Part shown: positions 35,913 to 45,531 of the stretch, in pieces
How the letters are laid out: each line of letters starts with the position of its first letter
Numbering within the stretch: position 1 is the stretch's first letter
Source of the DNA: Saprospiraceae bacterium
GTDB lineage: Bacteria; Bacteroidota; Bacteroidia; Chitinophagales; Saprospiraceae
Assembly (NCBI GenBank): GCA_016709995.1
Contig: JADJLQ010000001.1
Span: forward strand, 2,514,001-2,578,000
DNA length: 64,000 nucleotides
Direction of reading: 5' to 3'
Program-made: the position numbers and the translations under genes
Notes under the pieces: generated by a model
Seen by the model: the letters and a program-made list of their open reading frames with translations, nothing else
Told to the model about the DNA's origin: nothing
Database searches by the model: none

Positions 35913-36594
35913 TCACAGGCAGAGTATCAAACAGTGGTCCACCCAAGATAAACCACGGGAAAAACTGATGGATAAAGGTGTTGGGACTTTAAGTGATTCT
36001 GAATTGCTCGCTATTCTCATATCTTCCGGTACGAAGGATCTTAGTGCGCTGGATGTTGCCCGCAATCTCCTTAATCTGGCAGACAACAGTTTACACAATC
36101 TGTCAGGAATGTCCCTGAAAGATTTGCGAAAAATAAAGGGTATCGGAAGTGCTAAAGGAGTGACCATACTCGCTGCCATAGAACTGGGTATGCGAAGACT
36201 TCATGAGATCAGGCCGCAAAAACAACCCATCACGAAAAGCGCAGAAAGTGCTTTCTTGTTCGAGATTATCCGGCATAGCAAACAGGAAGAGTTCTGGTTA
36301 GCCTGCTTCAATCGGGCCATGATCCCTGTATACGTAGGAAGAGTACATCTGGGTGGCATCTCAGCGGTTTCGGCAGACCAGCGGATCATTTACAAAACAG
36401 CATTGGAACATCATGCATCCTCCATCATCGTGGCACATAATCATCCCAGCGGCACACTCAAACCCAGCAAAGCTGATCTGGAGGTCACCAAAATGCTTAA
36501 ATCTGCAGGAGACTTGCTGGAGATCAAACTAACCGATCACCTGATACTGACCGAAGACGCTTATTTTAGTTTTGCAGACGAAGGATTGATATGA
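35905..36594 (+). CDS. radC: RadC family JAB-domain protein
   Basis: 229 residues from the ATG at 35905, which overlaps the upstream stop (ATGGCTGA); a frame from 35878 is less likely. It has an N-terminal helix-hairpin-helix region (LRKIKGIGSAKGVTILAAIELG) and a C-terminal JAB/MPN domain with the metal motif HNHPSGTLKPSKADLEVTK. RadC is often linked with DNA repair and recombination, but its biochemical role is unproven. Confidence 0.93.
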   Translation: MADHRQSIKQWSTQDKPREKLMDKGVGTLSDSELLAILISSGTKDLSALDVARNLLNLADNSLHNLSGMSLKDLRKIKGIGSAKGVTILAAIELGMRRLHEIRPQKQPITKSAESAFLFEIIRHSKQEEFWLACFNRAMIPVYVGRVHLGGISAVSADQRIIYKTALEHHASSIIVAHNHPSGTLKPSKADLEVTKMLKSAGDLLEIKLTDHLILTEDAYFSFADEGLI

Positions 36595-36620
36595 TCTAAA
36601 ATCCATAATCACAAGTTCCG

Positions 36621-36628
36621 TATTTTTG
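36621..36628 (+). promoter_or_regulatory. -7 promoter element of the ABC exporter gene
   Basis: TATTTTTG, ending nine bases before the ATG at 36638 and 27 bases after the radC stop. It matches TAnnTTTG; no -33 TTG is visible. Confidence 0.45.
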
Positions 36629-36637
36629 CATCCATCC

Positions 36638-38401
36638 ATGGCGGAAGCAAAACAAAAATTTAATTATTCTCTGCTGCGCAGAGTACTACAACTTTCATTT
36701 CCCTATAAAAAACTTTTTTATTGGACGATATTTCTTGCGATCATCCAAGCCCCAATAGGCATCCTGAGGCCTCACCTGATCAATGTGATGGTGGATGAAA
36801 ACATCATGAAAAATACACTGTCCGGATTGGGCAGACTGGTGATGTGGTATATGCTTGTGCTGGTGGGGTCAGTTTGGCTGAGATATATTTTTATATTGGC
36901 TACCAATCAATTAGGGCAATCCATTGTGAGAGATTTAAGGACACGGGTATTTAATCATATTATAGATCTTAAGCTGGCTTTTTTTGACAAGACTCCTATC
37001 GGCACTTCTACTACGCGTACCATCAATGATATCGAATCGATCAATGAAGTGTTCTCCGAAGGCGTCATCACTATACTTGCAGATATATTGGGTTTGATAG
37101 CAGTATTAATCATCATGTTTGTGGTGAGCTGGAAGCTTAGCCTGGTTTGTTTGACTACTTTGCCCTTCTTAATTTATGCCAGTTACCTCTTCAAAGAAAA
37201 AGTAAGAATATCTTTTCAGCAAGTAAGAAGTCATATAGCACGGATGAATTCATTTTTACAAGAGAGAATTTCCGGCATGAGGATTATTCAAATTTTCAAT
37301 TCTGAGGAGCAAGAAAAATCCAAATTTAAAAAAATCAACAAAGACTATACCACAGCCAATATCAATGGTATATTTTATTATGCTGTCTTTTTTCCAGTAG
37401 TAGAATTGATCTCGGCGACCTCCCTGGCACTCATGGTGTGGTGGGGGGCTAACGGGGTGATTCAAGGAGAGGTTACTCTCGGCGCTTTAGTGGCCTTCCC
37501 GATCTATCTTACGATGCTATTCAGGCCTATTCGATTTATGGCAGACAAATTTAATACGCTGCAAATGGGGCTTGTGGCAGCGGAGAGAGTATTTGGCATT
37601 CTCGACAATACTGAAAGAATTGATAATAAAGGCACTGTAGTTGGAAAAAAATTAAACGGTGATATTGAGTTTGATGCGGTGAGATTTGGATATATTGAAA
37701 ATCAGGAAGTGCTCAAAGGTATAAGCTTCAAAGTGCCAGGCCACACCACTTTGGCGATTGTAGGAAGTACAGGCTCAGGCAAAACGACCATCATCAGTGT
37801 CCTTGACAGGCTCTACGACATTCAACAGGGTACGATAAAAATAGATGGTAAAAACATTCAAGACTACGAACTCAGCTATCTGCGTAGCAGAATCGGAGTG
37901 GTCTTGCAGGATGTGTTTTTGTTTGGTGGCACCGTATTGGAAAACATTACTTTTAGACAAGGAGATATTCCCGAAGCGGAAGTAATTAATGCCGCCAAAC
38001 AGATCGGGGCTCATGAATTCATCGAGAAATTGCCTGGAGGGTATGATTTTATCATCTCAGAGCGGGGATCCAATCTATCTATGGGACAGAGACAACTCAT
38101 CTCTTTTGTGAGGGCCCTGGTGTTTAATCCGGATATCCTGATCCTGGATGAAGCCACATCGTCCATAGATCCCGAATCAGAATCTGTGATACAATATGCC
38201 ATAGAAAAACTCATCGAAAAACGAACCTCTATCATCATAGCTCACCGGCTAAGCACCATACGCCATGCTAACCAGGTCATGGTCATGGATCATGGAGAAA
38301 TCAAAGAAATCGGCACCCATGAAGAGCTCCTGGATCACCCAAGTGGATTCTATAGAAAGCTGTATGAATATCAGTTTTCGCGTATGGCAGAGGTAGATTA
38401 G
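36638..38401 (+). CDS. ABC exporter, fused membrane and ATPase domains
   Basis: 587 residues from the ATG at 36638; a TTG four codons earlier overlaps the promoter region. The N-terminal six-helix ABC1 membrane domain (about 15-320) is followed by the nucleotide-binding domain with Walker A GSTGSGKTT, Q-loop VVLQDVFLFGG, signature LSMGQRQL, Walker B ILILDEATSSID and the switch His in IIAHRLSTI. It is a half-transporter of the MsbA/lipid-and-drug exporter kind and should act as a homodimer. The substrate is unknown. Confidence 0.94.
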   Translation: MAEAKQKFNYSLLRRVLQLSFPYKKLFYWTIFLAIIQAPIGILRPHLINVMVDENIMKNTLSGLGRLVMWYMLVLVGSVWLRYIFILATNQLGQSIVRDLRTRVFNHIIDLKLAFFDKTPIGTSTTRTINDIESINEVFSEGVITILADILGLIAVLIIMFVVSWKLSLVCLTTLPFLIYASYLFKEKVRISFQQVRSHIARMNSFLQERISGMRIIQIFNSEEQEKSKFKKINKDYTTANINGIFYYAVFFPVVELISATSLALMVWWGANGVIQGEVTLGALVAFPIYLTMLFRPIRFMADKFNTLQMGLVAAERVFGILDNTERIDNKGTVVGKKLNGDIEFDAVRFGYIENQEVLKGISFKVPGHTTLAIVGSTGSGKTTIISVLDRLYDIQQGTIKIDGKNIQDYELSYLRSRIGVVLQDVFLFGGTVLENITFRQGDIPEAEVINAAKQIGAHEFIEKLPGGYDFIISERGSNLSMGQRQLISFVRALVFNPDILILDEATSSIDPESESVIQYAIEKLIEKRTSIIIAHRLSTIRHANQVMVMDHGEIKEIGTHEELLDHPSGFYRKLYEYQFSRMAEVD

Positions 38402-38506
38402 GCAGTTTAAAAGACTTATTGCATTAGTTCGTCGATAAACCTGGAGAAATGAACCCTATTTGAGGTTAAATTTGTTATACTTTTTACAAACAGAAATCAA
38501 ACTATC

Positions 38507-38917
38507 ATGCAAACCAAACGATTTTCTACAACAGAGACCATTATGGGACTGATATTTATGGCAGCCATAGTATGGTTTATTTTCTTTTTATTTAAAAGCA
38601 TATATAGTATCCTTGCGTTAGCAGCACCATTTTTGATTATCGCTGCCCTGGTCATCAATCGCAAAGTCGTATTGAGTTATGGCAAGATGGTACTTGGGCT
38701 CCTGCAGAAAAATACCATCACCGGAGTATTGGCCGTTTTACTTACCATTTTTGCGTTTCCATTTGTAGCGGCGATCTTACTTGCACTGGCGATCATGAAT
38801 AAAAAAGCAGATACGATCATCGAGGGCGAGCGCTTAAAAAGAGATGGGATTCCGACAGATTTCAGAGAGTTGTCTTCTGCACCTAAAAAAGAATATGATG
38901 AGCTTTTTAAAAAATAA
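38507..38917 (+). CDS. Conserved-looking membrane protein, unknown function
   Basis: 136 residues, family not recognised. Three hydrophobic segments (about 14-35, 36-50 and 75-97) are followed by a charged C-terminal tail (KKADTIIEGERLKRDGIPTDFRELSSAPKKEYDELFKK). The tail looks cytoplasmic. It stands alone, about 100 bases after the ABC exporter gene. Confidence 0.6.
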   Translation: MQTKRFSTTETIMGLIFMAAIVWFIFFLFKSIYSILALAAPFLIIAALVINRKVVLSYGKMVLGLLQKNTITGVLAVLLTIFAFPFVAAILLALAIMNKKADTIIEGERLKRDGIPTDFRELSSAPKKEYDELFKK

Positions 38918-39057
38918 TCTGAGCCTTATTTTTTCTTTTTCTGCAAACTTGAAAAAATAACCCAGGCCTGTTAAAATCAACCTGCTGGCGTGACCATATT
39001 TGAGTTCTATTTCCGATAGGCCTTAAAATTGAATTGCTTATTATTATCTTGCCCGAT

Positions 39058-40170
39058 ATGGCAGTTCTGGCTCTGATGATCCTATGTATTTATTCAGCTT
39101 TGATAGGTTTGGGCTTGTTGACATGGCATAGAGTGATACAAGCCCCCGTAAACCACTCCATACCGTCTGGCCAATCCATCAGCATAATCATCCCATATAG
39201 GAATGAAGCACGCTCCTTACCTCAGCTTTTGTCTCACCTTGATCGACAGGATTTGGACCCCGCGTTATGGACTTGTTTTTTTGTAAATGACCATTCGGAA
39301 GATGAGGGACCACAGATGATAGCTTCCCGCTTAAAACCCAACTACAGGATGCTGGATGCCATCGGGTCAGGGAAAAAAAATGCCATCAAAACGGCATTAG
39401 CCAGCATAGAGACCAGATCGATCGTGCAGACTGATGCTGATTGTTTGATGGGGGAGGCTTGGCTGTCGTCTTACCAATCTTTGGCTGGGAAGGATGAAAA
39501 TATATTCTGTACTGCCCCAGTGGTGATTGTTCAACCACTCAGTATTTTAGATCATCTCCAGATGTTAGAAATGATGGCGTTGATGGGCATGACACTGGCT
39601 GGCATAGAGTCTGGCCGCTGGTATATGGCTAATGGAGCAAATATGTATTATTCAAGAGAGCTGGCTATCAGGCACTACTCAGACAAGGCCCCTGAGAAAG
39701 CATTTGCCTCAGGTGATGATATGGGTTTGGTCTATGCGGCCGCATCTGAACCCAATTATAAAATAAAATTTAATCTTCATCCAGATTCCATTGTGACTAC
39801 CCCTTCTATCAATGGAATGAACCATTTGATCAGTCAAAGACTGAGGTGGAGTACAAAAAATTATAGTTCCAAAGACGGGGGCATGAAAGTAGCACTTGCT
39901 ATTGCATTGTCTATCAATGTGACCAATGTCCTATTTGTCATTTTGACCTTATTCTATCCATCCTTATTTCCAGCTACTTTGATGATGTGGGTGAGTAAAT
40001 TGACAATTGATTATTTATACCTCAAGTCAATGTCCTCATTTTATCATTATGGTATGCCGGTCGGCAAATATTTGTTATCATCTCTGATCTATCCTTTTTA
40101 TATCAGTTTTGTCTTCATCTTGAGTATTTTTAAACGGAATTATGAGTGGAAAGGAAGGATCGCCAGATAA
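39058..40170 (+). CDS. Family 2 glycosyltransferase, membrane-anchored
   Basis: 370 residues from the ATG at 39058; the TTG eight codons upstream is weaker. The N-terminal membrane helix is followed by a GT-A domain: SIIIPYRNEARSLPQLL, the VNDHSEDEG nucleotide-binding region, the catalytic-metal motif QTDADCLM and the acceptor-side SGDDMGLVYAA and QRLRWSTKN (QxxRW-type). C-terminal membrane helices follow. It should transfer a sugar from a nucleotide sugar to a lipid or glycan acceptor. The 3' end overlaps the FAD oxidoreductase start by 29 bases, indicating coupling. Confidence 0.88.
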   Translation: MAVLALMILCIYSALIGLGLLTWHRVIQAPVNHSIPSGQSISIIIPYRNEARSLPQLLSHLDRQDLDPALWTCFFVNDHSEDEGPQMIASRLKPNYRMLDAIGSGKKNAIKTALASIETRSIVQTDADCLMGEAWLSSYQSLAGKDENIFCTAPVVIVQPLSILDHLQMLEMMALMGMTLAGIESGRWYMANGANMYYSRELAIRHYSDKAPEKAFASGDDMGLVYAAASEPNYKIKFNLHPDSIVTTPSINGMNHLISQRLRWSTKNYSSKDGGMKVALAIALSINVTNVLFVILTLFYPSLFPATLMMWVSKLTIDYLYLKSMSSFYHYGMPVGKYLLSSLIYPFYISFVFILSIFKRNYEWKGRIAR

Positions 40171-41716
40171 TAAGCCAGCATATGACTATATCGTCGTAGG
40201 CTCCGGCTTTGGTGGCAGTGTGTCAGCCATGAGACTGGCACAGAAAGGATACCGGGTACTTATAATAGAAAAAGGCCGTCACTATACCTCGAGTGATTTT
40301 CCCAAGTCTAACTGGAATTTGCGCAAATATCTGTGGGTACCTGCACTCCATTGGTTTGGGTTTCTTAAACTAACCTTTTTTAAAAAATTATTTGTGCTGT
40401 CTGGAGTAGGCGTAGGTGGTGGCAGCCTGGTGTATGCCAATACTTTAATGGAACCCATGGATCCATTTTATAAGCATATACCCCTTCAGGATCACGATTG
40501 GAAGTCAACCCTAAGGCCATTTTTTGAAAAAGCCAAATTTATGTTGGGAGCCACTCCTGCAAAAAATCATTATGCAGATGATGTACTGCTCAAAGAGACT
40601 GCTGTAGAAATGGGATTTGAGAAGAGCTATAAGGGTGTCGATGTAGGCGTTTATTACGATGAAGACCAAACCCCCAAAGATCCCTATTTTAATGGCGAAG
40701 GCCCTATCAGAAAACCCTGTATCGAATGTGCGGGCTGCATGGTTGGGTGCAGGTACAATGCAAAAAATACGCTGGATAAAAACTATCTCTGGTTTGCTCA
40801 AAAATATGGAGCAACCATACTCGCTAACACAGAAGTCATAAAAGTTGAGACAGAACCCATCGGTGAATGTTATAAAATAACCACTAAAAAAGTAAATGCC
40901 TCAGGTGAGTCCGGTGTATTCATTTCGAAAGGCATCGTTTTTTCTGGCGGTGTACTTGGTACGTTAAACCTTTTATTCAGACAAAAATATCAGTATAAAA
41001 CATTACCTGGCCTGTCTGACACTTTGGGTAAAAACATCCTCAGCAATTCAGAGTCCATCAGTGGTGTCATCGCTACCAAAGAAAAAATGAATTATGGAGT
41101 TGCGATCAGTTCGATCATTCAAGCGGACGAACACACACAGATAGAGCTATGTAAATTTCCAGATGGATCAGGATCATTGTTTAGAATGGCTTTTCTGGCC
41201 ACAGGGGATGGTGCCCCTTGGATCAGAGCCTTGAAGGTGATCACAAATGTAGTCAGACATCCGATCACTACGATTAAATGGATCATAAAGGGTCATGATG
41301 CCCGACACGGCCTGGTCGTCCTGGTCATGCAGAGTCTTAAAAATGCGTTGGCGATGAAATGGACAGGAAGGAAAATGAGTTTGACTACCGGGCCGGGTGA
41401 ACCCACTATACCGGTTTTTATCCCTGCGGGGTATAAAGCGATGAATATACTGGCCAGAAAGACAAATGGTGTCGCAGTACATGCACTGACCGAAAGCCTC
41501 CTCAATATGGCCACTACTGCCCACATCCTCGGAGGATGCCCTATGGGTCTTGATGACACCACCGGGGTCATAGATAAAAATTTTGCAGTGCATAATTATA
41601 AAAACATGTATATCCTGGACGGAAGTGTGATACCTGCCAACATCGGGGTCAATCCAAGCTTAACTATCACTTGCCTTGCTGAATACGCTATGGATAAAAT
41701 AAATAATAAAAACTAA
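40142..41716 (+). CDS. GMC-type FAD oxidoreductase
   Basis: 524 residues. The FAD-binding GSGFGGSVSAMRLAQ motif is at the N-terminus, followed by GRHYTSSDFP and the GVGVGGGSLVYANT loop. A Cys-rich insert (CIECAGCMVGCRYNAKNTLDKNY) lies in the middle and resembles the cluster of cholesterol-oxidase-like GMC proteins. The C-terminal HILGGCPMG and GVNPSLTITCLAEYAMDKI motifs close the FAD site. It oxidises an alcohol or ketone substrate, perhaps a sugar or sterol-like lipid; not determined. It overlaps the glycosyltransferase gene by 29 bases, and a membrane protein gene follows. Confidence 0.9.
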   Translation: MSGKEGSPDNKPAYDYIVVGSGFGGSVSAMRLAQKGYRVLIIEKGRHYTSSDFPKSNWNLRKYLWVPALHWFGFLKLTFFKKLFVLSGVGVGGGSLVYANTLMEPMDPFYKHIPLQDHDWKSTLRPFFEKAKFMLGATPAKNHYADDVLLKETAVEMGFEKSYKGVDVGVYYDEDQTPKDPYFNGEGPIRKPCIECAGCMVGCRYNAKNTLDKNYLWFAQKYGATILANTEVIKVETEPIGECYKITTKKVNASGESGVFISKGIVFSGGVLGTLNLLFRQKYQYKTLPGLSDTLGKNILSNSESISGVIATKEKMNYGVAISSIIQADEHTQIELCKFPDGSGSLFRMAFLATGDGAPWIRALKVITNVVRHPITTIKWIIKGHDARHGLVVLVMQSLKNALAMKWTGRKMSLTTGPGEPTIPVFIPAGYKAMNILARKTNGVAVHALTESLLNMATTAHILGGCPMGLDDTTGVIDKNFAVHNYKNMYILDGSVIPANIGVNPSLTITCLAEYAMDKINNKN

Positions 41717-41763
41717 ACACGAGTCGCATTCAATTAATCTTAACTTTACTCAAAATCAATATT

Positions 41764-42201
41764 ATGTATAGTATCATCAAACATCTTCATTCAGGAATCA
41801 GATGGCTGCTTTTAATAGCCCTGATCTGGGCAATCTATGATGCATATAACAAGTGGAAATCCAGCATTGCTTATAATAAAGAACACAGCCGACCCTCATT
41901 TTTAGCTTTTGTGCTGGCTCACACACAATTATTGATTGGGATTATACTCTTTTTCATCACTCCACGGATCACGCAAAGTGAAGGCATGATGAAAGATAAA
42001 GTCATGCGATTTTTTGCGGTCGAACATCCGACCATGATGTTGATCGCATTAGGTCTTATTACGATAGGTTATCTCCAGGCCAAGAGAAATCAAAACGGTC
42101 TCGCGTTCAAAAAAATATTCTGGTATTACCTTATTGCACTAATTATCATTTTGGTCAGTATACCATGGCCCTTTCAGCAATATACCTCAGGTTGGTTTTA
42201 G
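41764..42201 (+). CDS. Small four-helix membrane protein, cytochrome-b-like
   Basis: 145 residues with four hydrophobic segments (about 11-27, 45-65, 87-105 and 119-138). His residues occur in helix-adjacent positions (HLHSGIRW, HTQLLIG, EHPTMMLIALG), as in small haem-b membrane proteins often annotated as cytochrome B in Bacteroidota. This is a suggestion, not an assignment. It follows the GMC oxidoreductase gene by 47 bases and might be its membrane electron partner. Confidence 0.7.
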   Translation: MYSIIKHLHSGIRWLLLIALIWAIYDAYNKWKSSIAYNKEHSRPSFLAFVLAHTQLLIGIILFFITPRITQSEGMMKDKVMRFFAVEHPTMMLIALGLITIGYLQAKRNQNGLAFKKIFWYYLIALIIILVSIPWPFQQYTSGWF

Positions 42202-42387
42202 CGAGTTAATAGCCTAAAGTTTTATACTCTCAGTACATTAACCTAGGGTATTTTCGCACCACGGTGGCTTCCGGGCTTTGTAAATTCTATAAAATTAGCA
42301 GGTCGCTTTTTTGCATCACAGCTCTCCTGCGGCTTTGGGTGCGCTTTAATTTTGCTGGTATTCACCATCTACAAGAGCCGCTCAGCC

Positions 42388-43056
42388 CTAATTCTTTTTA
42401 ATATTTTCGACCTTGGTTTTGGCGTCTTCTACTTTTGAAGCTTGATTTTCGAGAGCCATTTGTTTACCTTTTTGTTCCTCTTCGTTTTTCTCAATATTTT
42501 TTTCTGCTTCTTTTATTTTTTCGTTGCAACGCTCGATTTCTTTGTGATAGTCTTCATTGTCTTTTTTGAGTTTCTTCATATCGCCGTCTAACTTTTTAAG
42601 GTCTTTTTCAACCAAAGCCAGCTCATCTTCAGCTTGTCTGACTTTTACAGTAGTAGCAAATTTAGCAAGCAATTTTCCTGCTTCCTGGTATTCTGCAGGA
42701 TAAGTGCCTGAGCTTATATACCCTGTGCCCAGGTCAATCCACATATTCACCACTGATTTGCTGCCTACGGATTCTATTTTGCTATAGATATCTATGGGAG
42801 CACCGTTAGCTATCGTGGGTACTTTGGCATTGTCACTAAACCATTCATTCAATTTTTTATCCTTTTTGGTTTTGCCCTTGAAATCCTTGATGAAATCTTT
42901 AAATACATCATCCACATAATCTGCAGAAACTTCTGGGATTTCAATGGAGAGACTGGTCTGCTGGCCTTTACTCATTACTTTGCTGTCTTCCATGACCTGA
43001 GCAGAGGAGACAAAGCCAAAAAGTACAAGACAAAACGCGATTATTGGATACTTCAT
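42388..43056 (-). CDS. Secreted coiled-coil protein, unknown function
   Basis: 222 residues with a signal peptide (MKYPIIAFCLVLFGFVSSAQ). A globular domain (about 30-130) is followed by a long Lys/Glu-rich coiled coil (about 138-222: ELALVEKDLKKLDGDMKKLKKDN and onward) reaching the C-terminus. It is probably periplasmic; no enzymatic motif or named family was recognised. The 186-bp stretch downstream to the small membrane-protein gene holds nothing recognisable. Confidence 0.75.
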   Translation of the reverse strand: MKYPIIAFCLVLFGFVSSAQVMEDSKVMSKGQQTSLSIEIPEVSADYVDDVFKDFIKDFKGKTKKDKKLNEWFSDNAKVPTIANGAPIDIYSKIESVGSKSVVNMWIDLGTGYISSGTYPAEYQEAGKLLAKFATTVKVRQAEDELALVEKDLKKLDGDMKKLKKDNEDYHKEIERCNEKIKEAEKNIEKNEEEQKGKQMALENQASKVEDAKTKVENIKKN

Positions 43057-43115
43057 AAGTTTAATATTTTTTAGGACTGACGATTAATATGATGATAAAG
43101 TTACTATTCTTCAAT

Positions 43116-44042
43116 TTAAGGTGCGCATAATTTTAATGCATTTTTAAGGACAGTAAATCTCGCTGGAAGGTGGCCAAGATACTCACCCTCTGTCTCCAGC
43201 TTAATGATATCATGCGGATCACAAGGCTCCAGCAGTAGCTCATCCGTGTTAAAAGCTAACACTTTTCTATGCTGATGTATCTGTCCGCTATAGAAATGTC
43301 TGCTAAATAATAAAACCTGCCACTTTGTCAAAGGTCTTACTGCAGTAACAGCCAAAAGCCCGTCATCATGCACCGCATGCGGGACCAGGCTAAGCCCACC
43401 TCCAGAATAAGGGCAGATACCAACATTGATTGTATAAAAAAAATCTTGTGCAGATCCACTGGACCAGGATAGTTTACTCTGTTGTAATTTATAACCAAAA
43501 AGACAGCGGAATATGAACCAAAGATATTGTAAACGGCCTACACCCGTCTTCTTCTTTTTGGACTCAATATAGTCAGCGACATAGGCATCGTAAGCCATAC
43601 CGGCAACATTATTAAAAACCTCAGACTTTTTAAGTCCGGTCTCATCCATATATGCTACCTGACCCAAGTCCTGGACATAAGTTTTTTTCATTTTAACCAT
43701 TTCTATCCACTCATGGATCTTGTGAGGGATCCTCCAATACCTTGCCCAATCGTTGCCGGTGCCTTTGGGGAATACTGTAAAGAGAGGCCCCGTCTCTTGC
43801 AGCTGAGCAGCATACATCGCTTTGATCACTTCATGAGCGGTACCATCACCTCCAAGGCTGACGATCATATCGGGATGATGGAGCAAAGCATCCTTCACCA
43901 AAGTACTGATCTGTGCTTGCGATGCAGACCAACGAATGTCGAACCGCCAACCCAACTCTAGGAGTTTAACTTCAAGCTCCATCCAGGATTTTTTTGCTTT
44001 GCCAGCTCCAGCTGTTGGATTGCCTATGAAGAATAAGTACAT
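43116..44042 (-). CDS. Diacylglycerol kinase catalytic-domain lipid kinase (YegS/DagK-like)
   Basis: 308 residues from the ATG at 44042. It has the nucleotide-binding motifs FIGNPTAGAGKAKKSW, MIVSLGGDGTAHEVIKAM and FTVFPKGTGNDWARYWRIP. A C-terminal beta-rich domain follows, including ICPYSGGGLSLVPHAVHDDGLLAV. It phosphorylates a lipid such as diacylglycerol or a sphingoid base at the membrane. The 5' end is 52 bases from the divergent M14 carboxypeptidase gene. Confidence 0.9.
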   Translation of the reverse strand: MYLFFIGNPTAGAGKAKKSWMELEVKLLELGWRFDIRWSASQAQISTLVKDALLHHPDMIVSLGGDGTAHEVIKAMYAAQLQETGPLFTVFPKGTGNDWARYWRIPHKIHEWIEMVKMKKTYVQDLGQVAYMDETGLKKSEVFNNVAGMAYDAYVADYIESKKKKTGVGRLQYLWFIFRCLFGYKLQQSKLSWSSGSAQDFFYTINVGICPYSGGGLSLVPHAVHDDGLLAVTAVRPLTKWQVLLFSRHFYSGQIHQHRKVLAFNTDELLLEPCDPHDIIKLETEGEYLGHLPARFTVLKNALKLCAP

Positions 44043-44094
44043 CAAAGGAGGAATTGAGTTTTATATTTATAGTGAATTTACAAATATGTGTGCA

Positions 44095-45516
44095 ATGAAC
44101 TACAGTAAAATATCCGCCTTCAAATTTTGGGGCCTCTGCGTCCTCTTGATGTTTACAATGTCAGCTCAAGCTCAATTTGATCCGGAACCCCTGCTCCATA
44201 TTCATTCAGATTTTGAGGATACTACCTTCAACAATCGAAGGGTGCGTCACGTGGACCTGGAAGCTAAGATTATTCAGCTTAAAACAATTCCAGGATTTGA
44301 AGTAAAATTATTAGGTAAATCATTTTTAGGGAGAAATATTCACCTGGTAAAGGTCGGCCAGGGAGATACCAAAGTCTTGTTGTGGAGTCAAATGCATGGA
44401 GATGAATCTACAGCCACTATGGCCATACTTGATCTATTTAATTTTTTCACTACCACTGGGAGGTGGAGTGGCTTGAAGGAAAATATTTTAGACGAATGCA
44501 CTCTATATTTCATCCCAATGCTCAACCCTGATGGGGCAGAATTATTTGTCCGGCGCAATGCACAACAAATCGATATCAACCGCGATGCCATCTACCTACA
44601 AAGTCCGGAAGCCAGAATACTAAAATCTGTTCGTGACAGTCTACAACCTGATTTTGGTTTTAATCTACACGATCAACATAAATATCACGCTGCCGGAGAT
44701 CAAAAAACTCCTGCTTCCATCTCCTTATTGGCACCTGCTTACAATCAAGAAAAAGAAGTAAACGCAGTAAGAGAACATGCGATGCAAGTGGCAGGCGTAA
44801 TACATAATACTTTAAAAAAAATCATCCCCATGCATATAGGCCGTTATGATGATGAACACGAACCACGAGCATTTGGGGACAATATCCAAAAGTGGGGAAC
44901 CAGTACTATTCTTATTGAAACGGGGGCCTTTGAAAATGATCCAGAAAAACAATTTTTAAGAAAAGTGAATTTTATAGCCCTCTTGAGCGCATTAGAATCT
45001 ATCTCTAACAAGGCCTATTATTCGGTCGATCTGCAAGATTACTGGTCCATCCCCGAAAATAAAAACAGGCTCAATGATTTTATCATCAAAAACATCACTA
45101 TGGAAGATCATGGAGTTCAGTATCTCACCGATATATCCTACAATCGATCAGAGTTTTCCGGACTAGCCTCTATCCAGGATATGGGTGACCTCACCGTGTA
45201 TAAAGGTTATGCAGAATGGGATGGAACAGGCAAAAGGTTGGTGTCCGGCAAATTGTATCCAGCACTCATAAAAAACCTAAAAAAACTGGACAAACTGGAT
45301 CTGGACAACCTGCTGCATCAAGGGTATACGGAAGTCAGGTTAAAAAAAGTTCCCACCACAAAGTCAAAGGACACATCCCTGATAAGTATACTAAAGATAA
45401 ATGAAACTAAAAATAACACCTTCATGCCCGGAAGCAATCCCAATGCCTTAATCTACCAGGGAGAAAAATTAATTTTTTTATTGAAAAATGGAAATTTAAT
45501 CTCAATAGCCAATTAA
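44095..45516 (+). CDS. Secreted M14 zinc carboxypeptidase
   Basis: 473 residues from the ATG at 44095, which gives a clean signal peptide (MNYSKISAFKFWGLCVLLMF, cleavage near SAQAQ). The longer frame from 43936 runs over the opposite-strand gene and was rejected. The M14 site is complete: HxxE in WSQMHGDESTATM, a third zinc ligand in FGFNLHDQHKYH and the catalytic Glu in ILIETGAFEND. It should trim peptides or muropeptides outside the inner membrane. It ends 15 bases before the end of the convergent DUF1080 gene. Confidence 0.92.
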   Translation: MNYSKISAFKFWGLCVLLMFTMSAQAQFDPEPLLHIHSDFEDTTFNNRRVRHVDLEAKIIQLKTIPGFEVKLLGKSFLGRNIHLVKVGQGDTKVLLWSQMHGDESTATMAILDLFNFFTTTGRWSGLKENILDECTLYFIPMLNPDGAELFVRRNAQQIDINRDAIYLQSPEARILKSVRDSLQPDFGFNLHDQHKYHAAGDQKTPASISLLAPAYNQEKEVNAVREHAMQVAGVIHNTLKKIIPMHIGRYDDEHEPRAFGDNIQKWGTSTILIETGAFENDPEKQFLRKVNFIALLSALESISNKAYYSVDLQDYWSIPENKNRLNDFIIKNITMEDHGVQYLTDISYNRSEFSGLASIQDMGDLTVYKGYAEWDGTGKRLVSGKLYPALIKNLKKLDKLDLDNLLHQGYTEVRLKKVPTTKSKDTSLISILKINETKNNTFMPGSNPNALIYQGEKLIFLLKNGNLISIAN

Positions 45517-45531
45517 ATCCTAAATAATAAG

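Noticed and set aside
43936..44094. Extended N-terminus of the M14 carboxypeptidase
   Set aside because: It overlaps the lipid kinase gene on the other strand and hides the signal peptide that begins at 44095.
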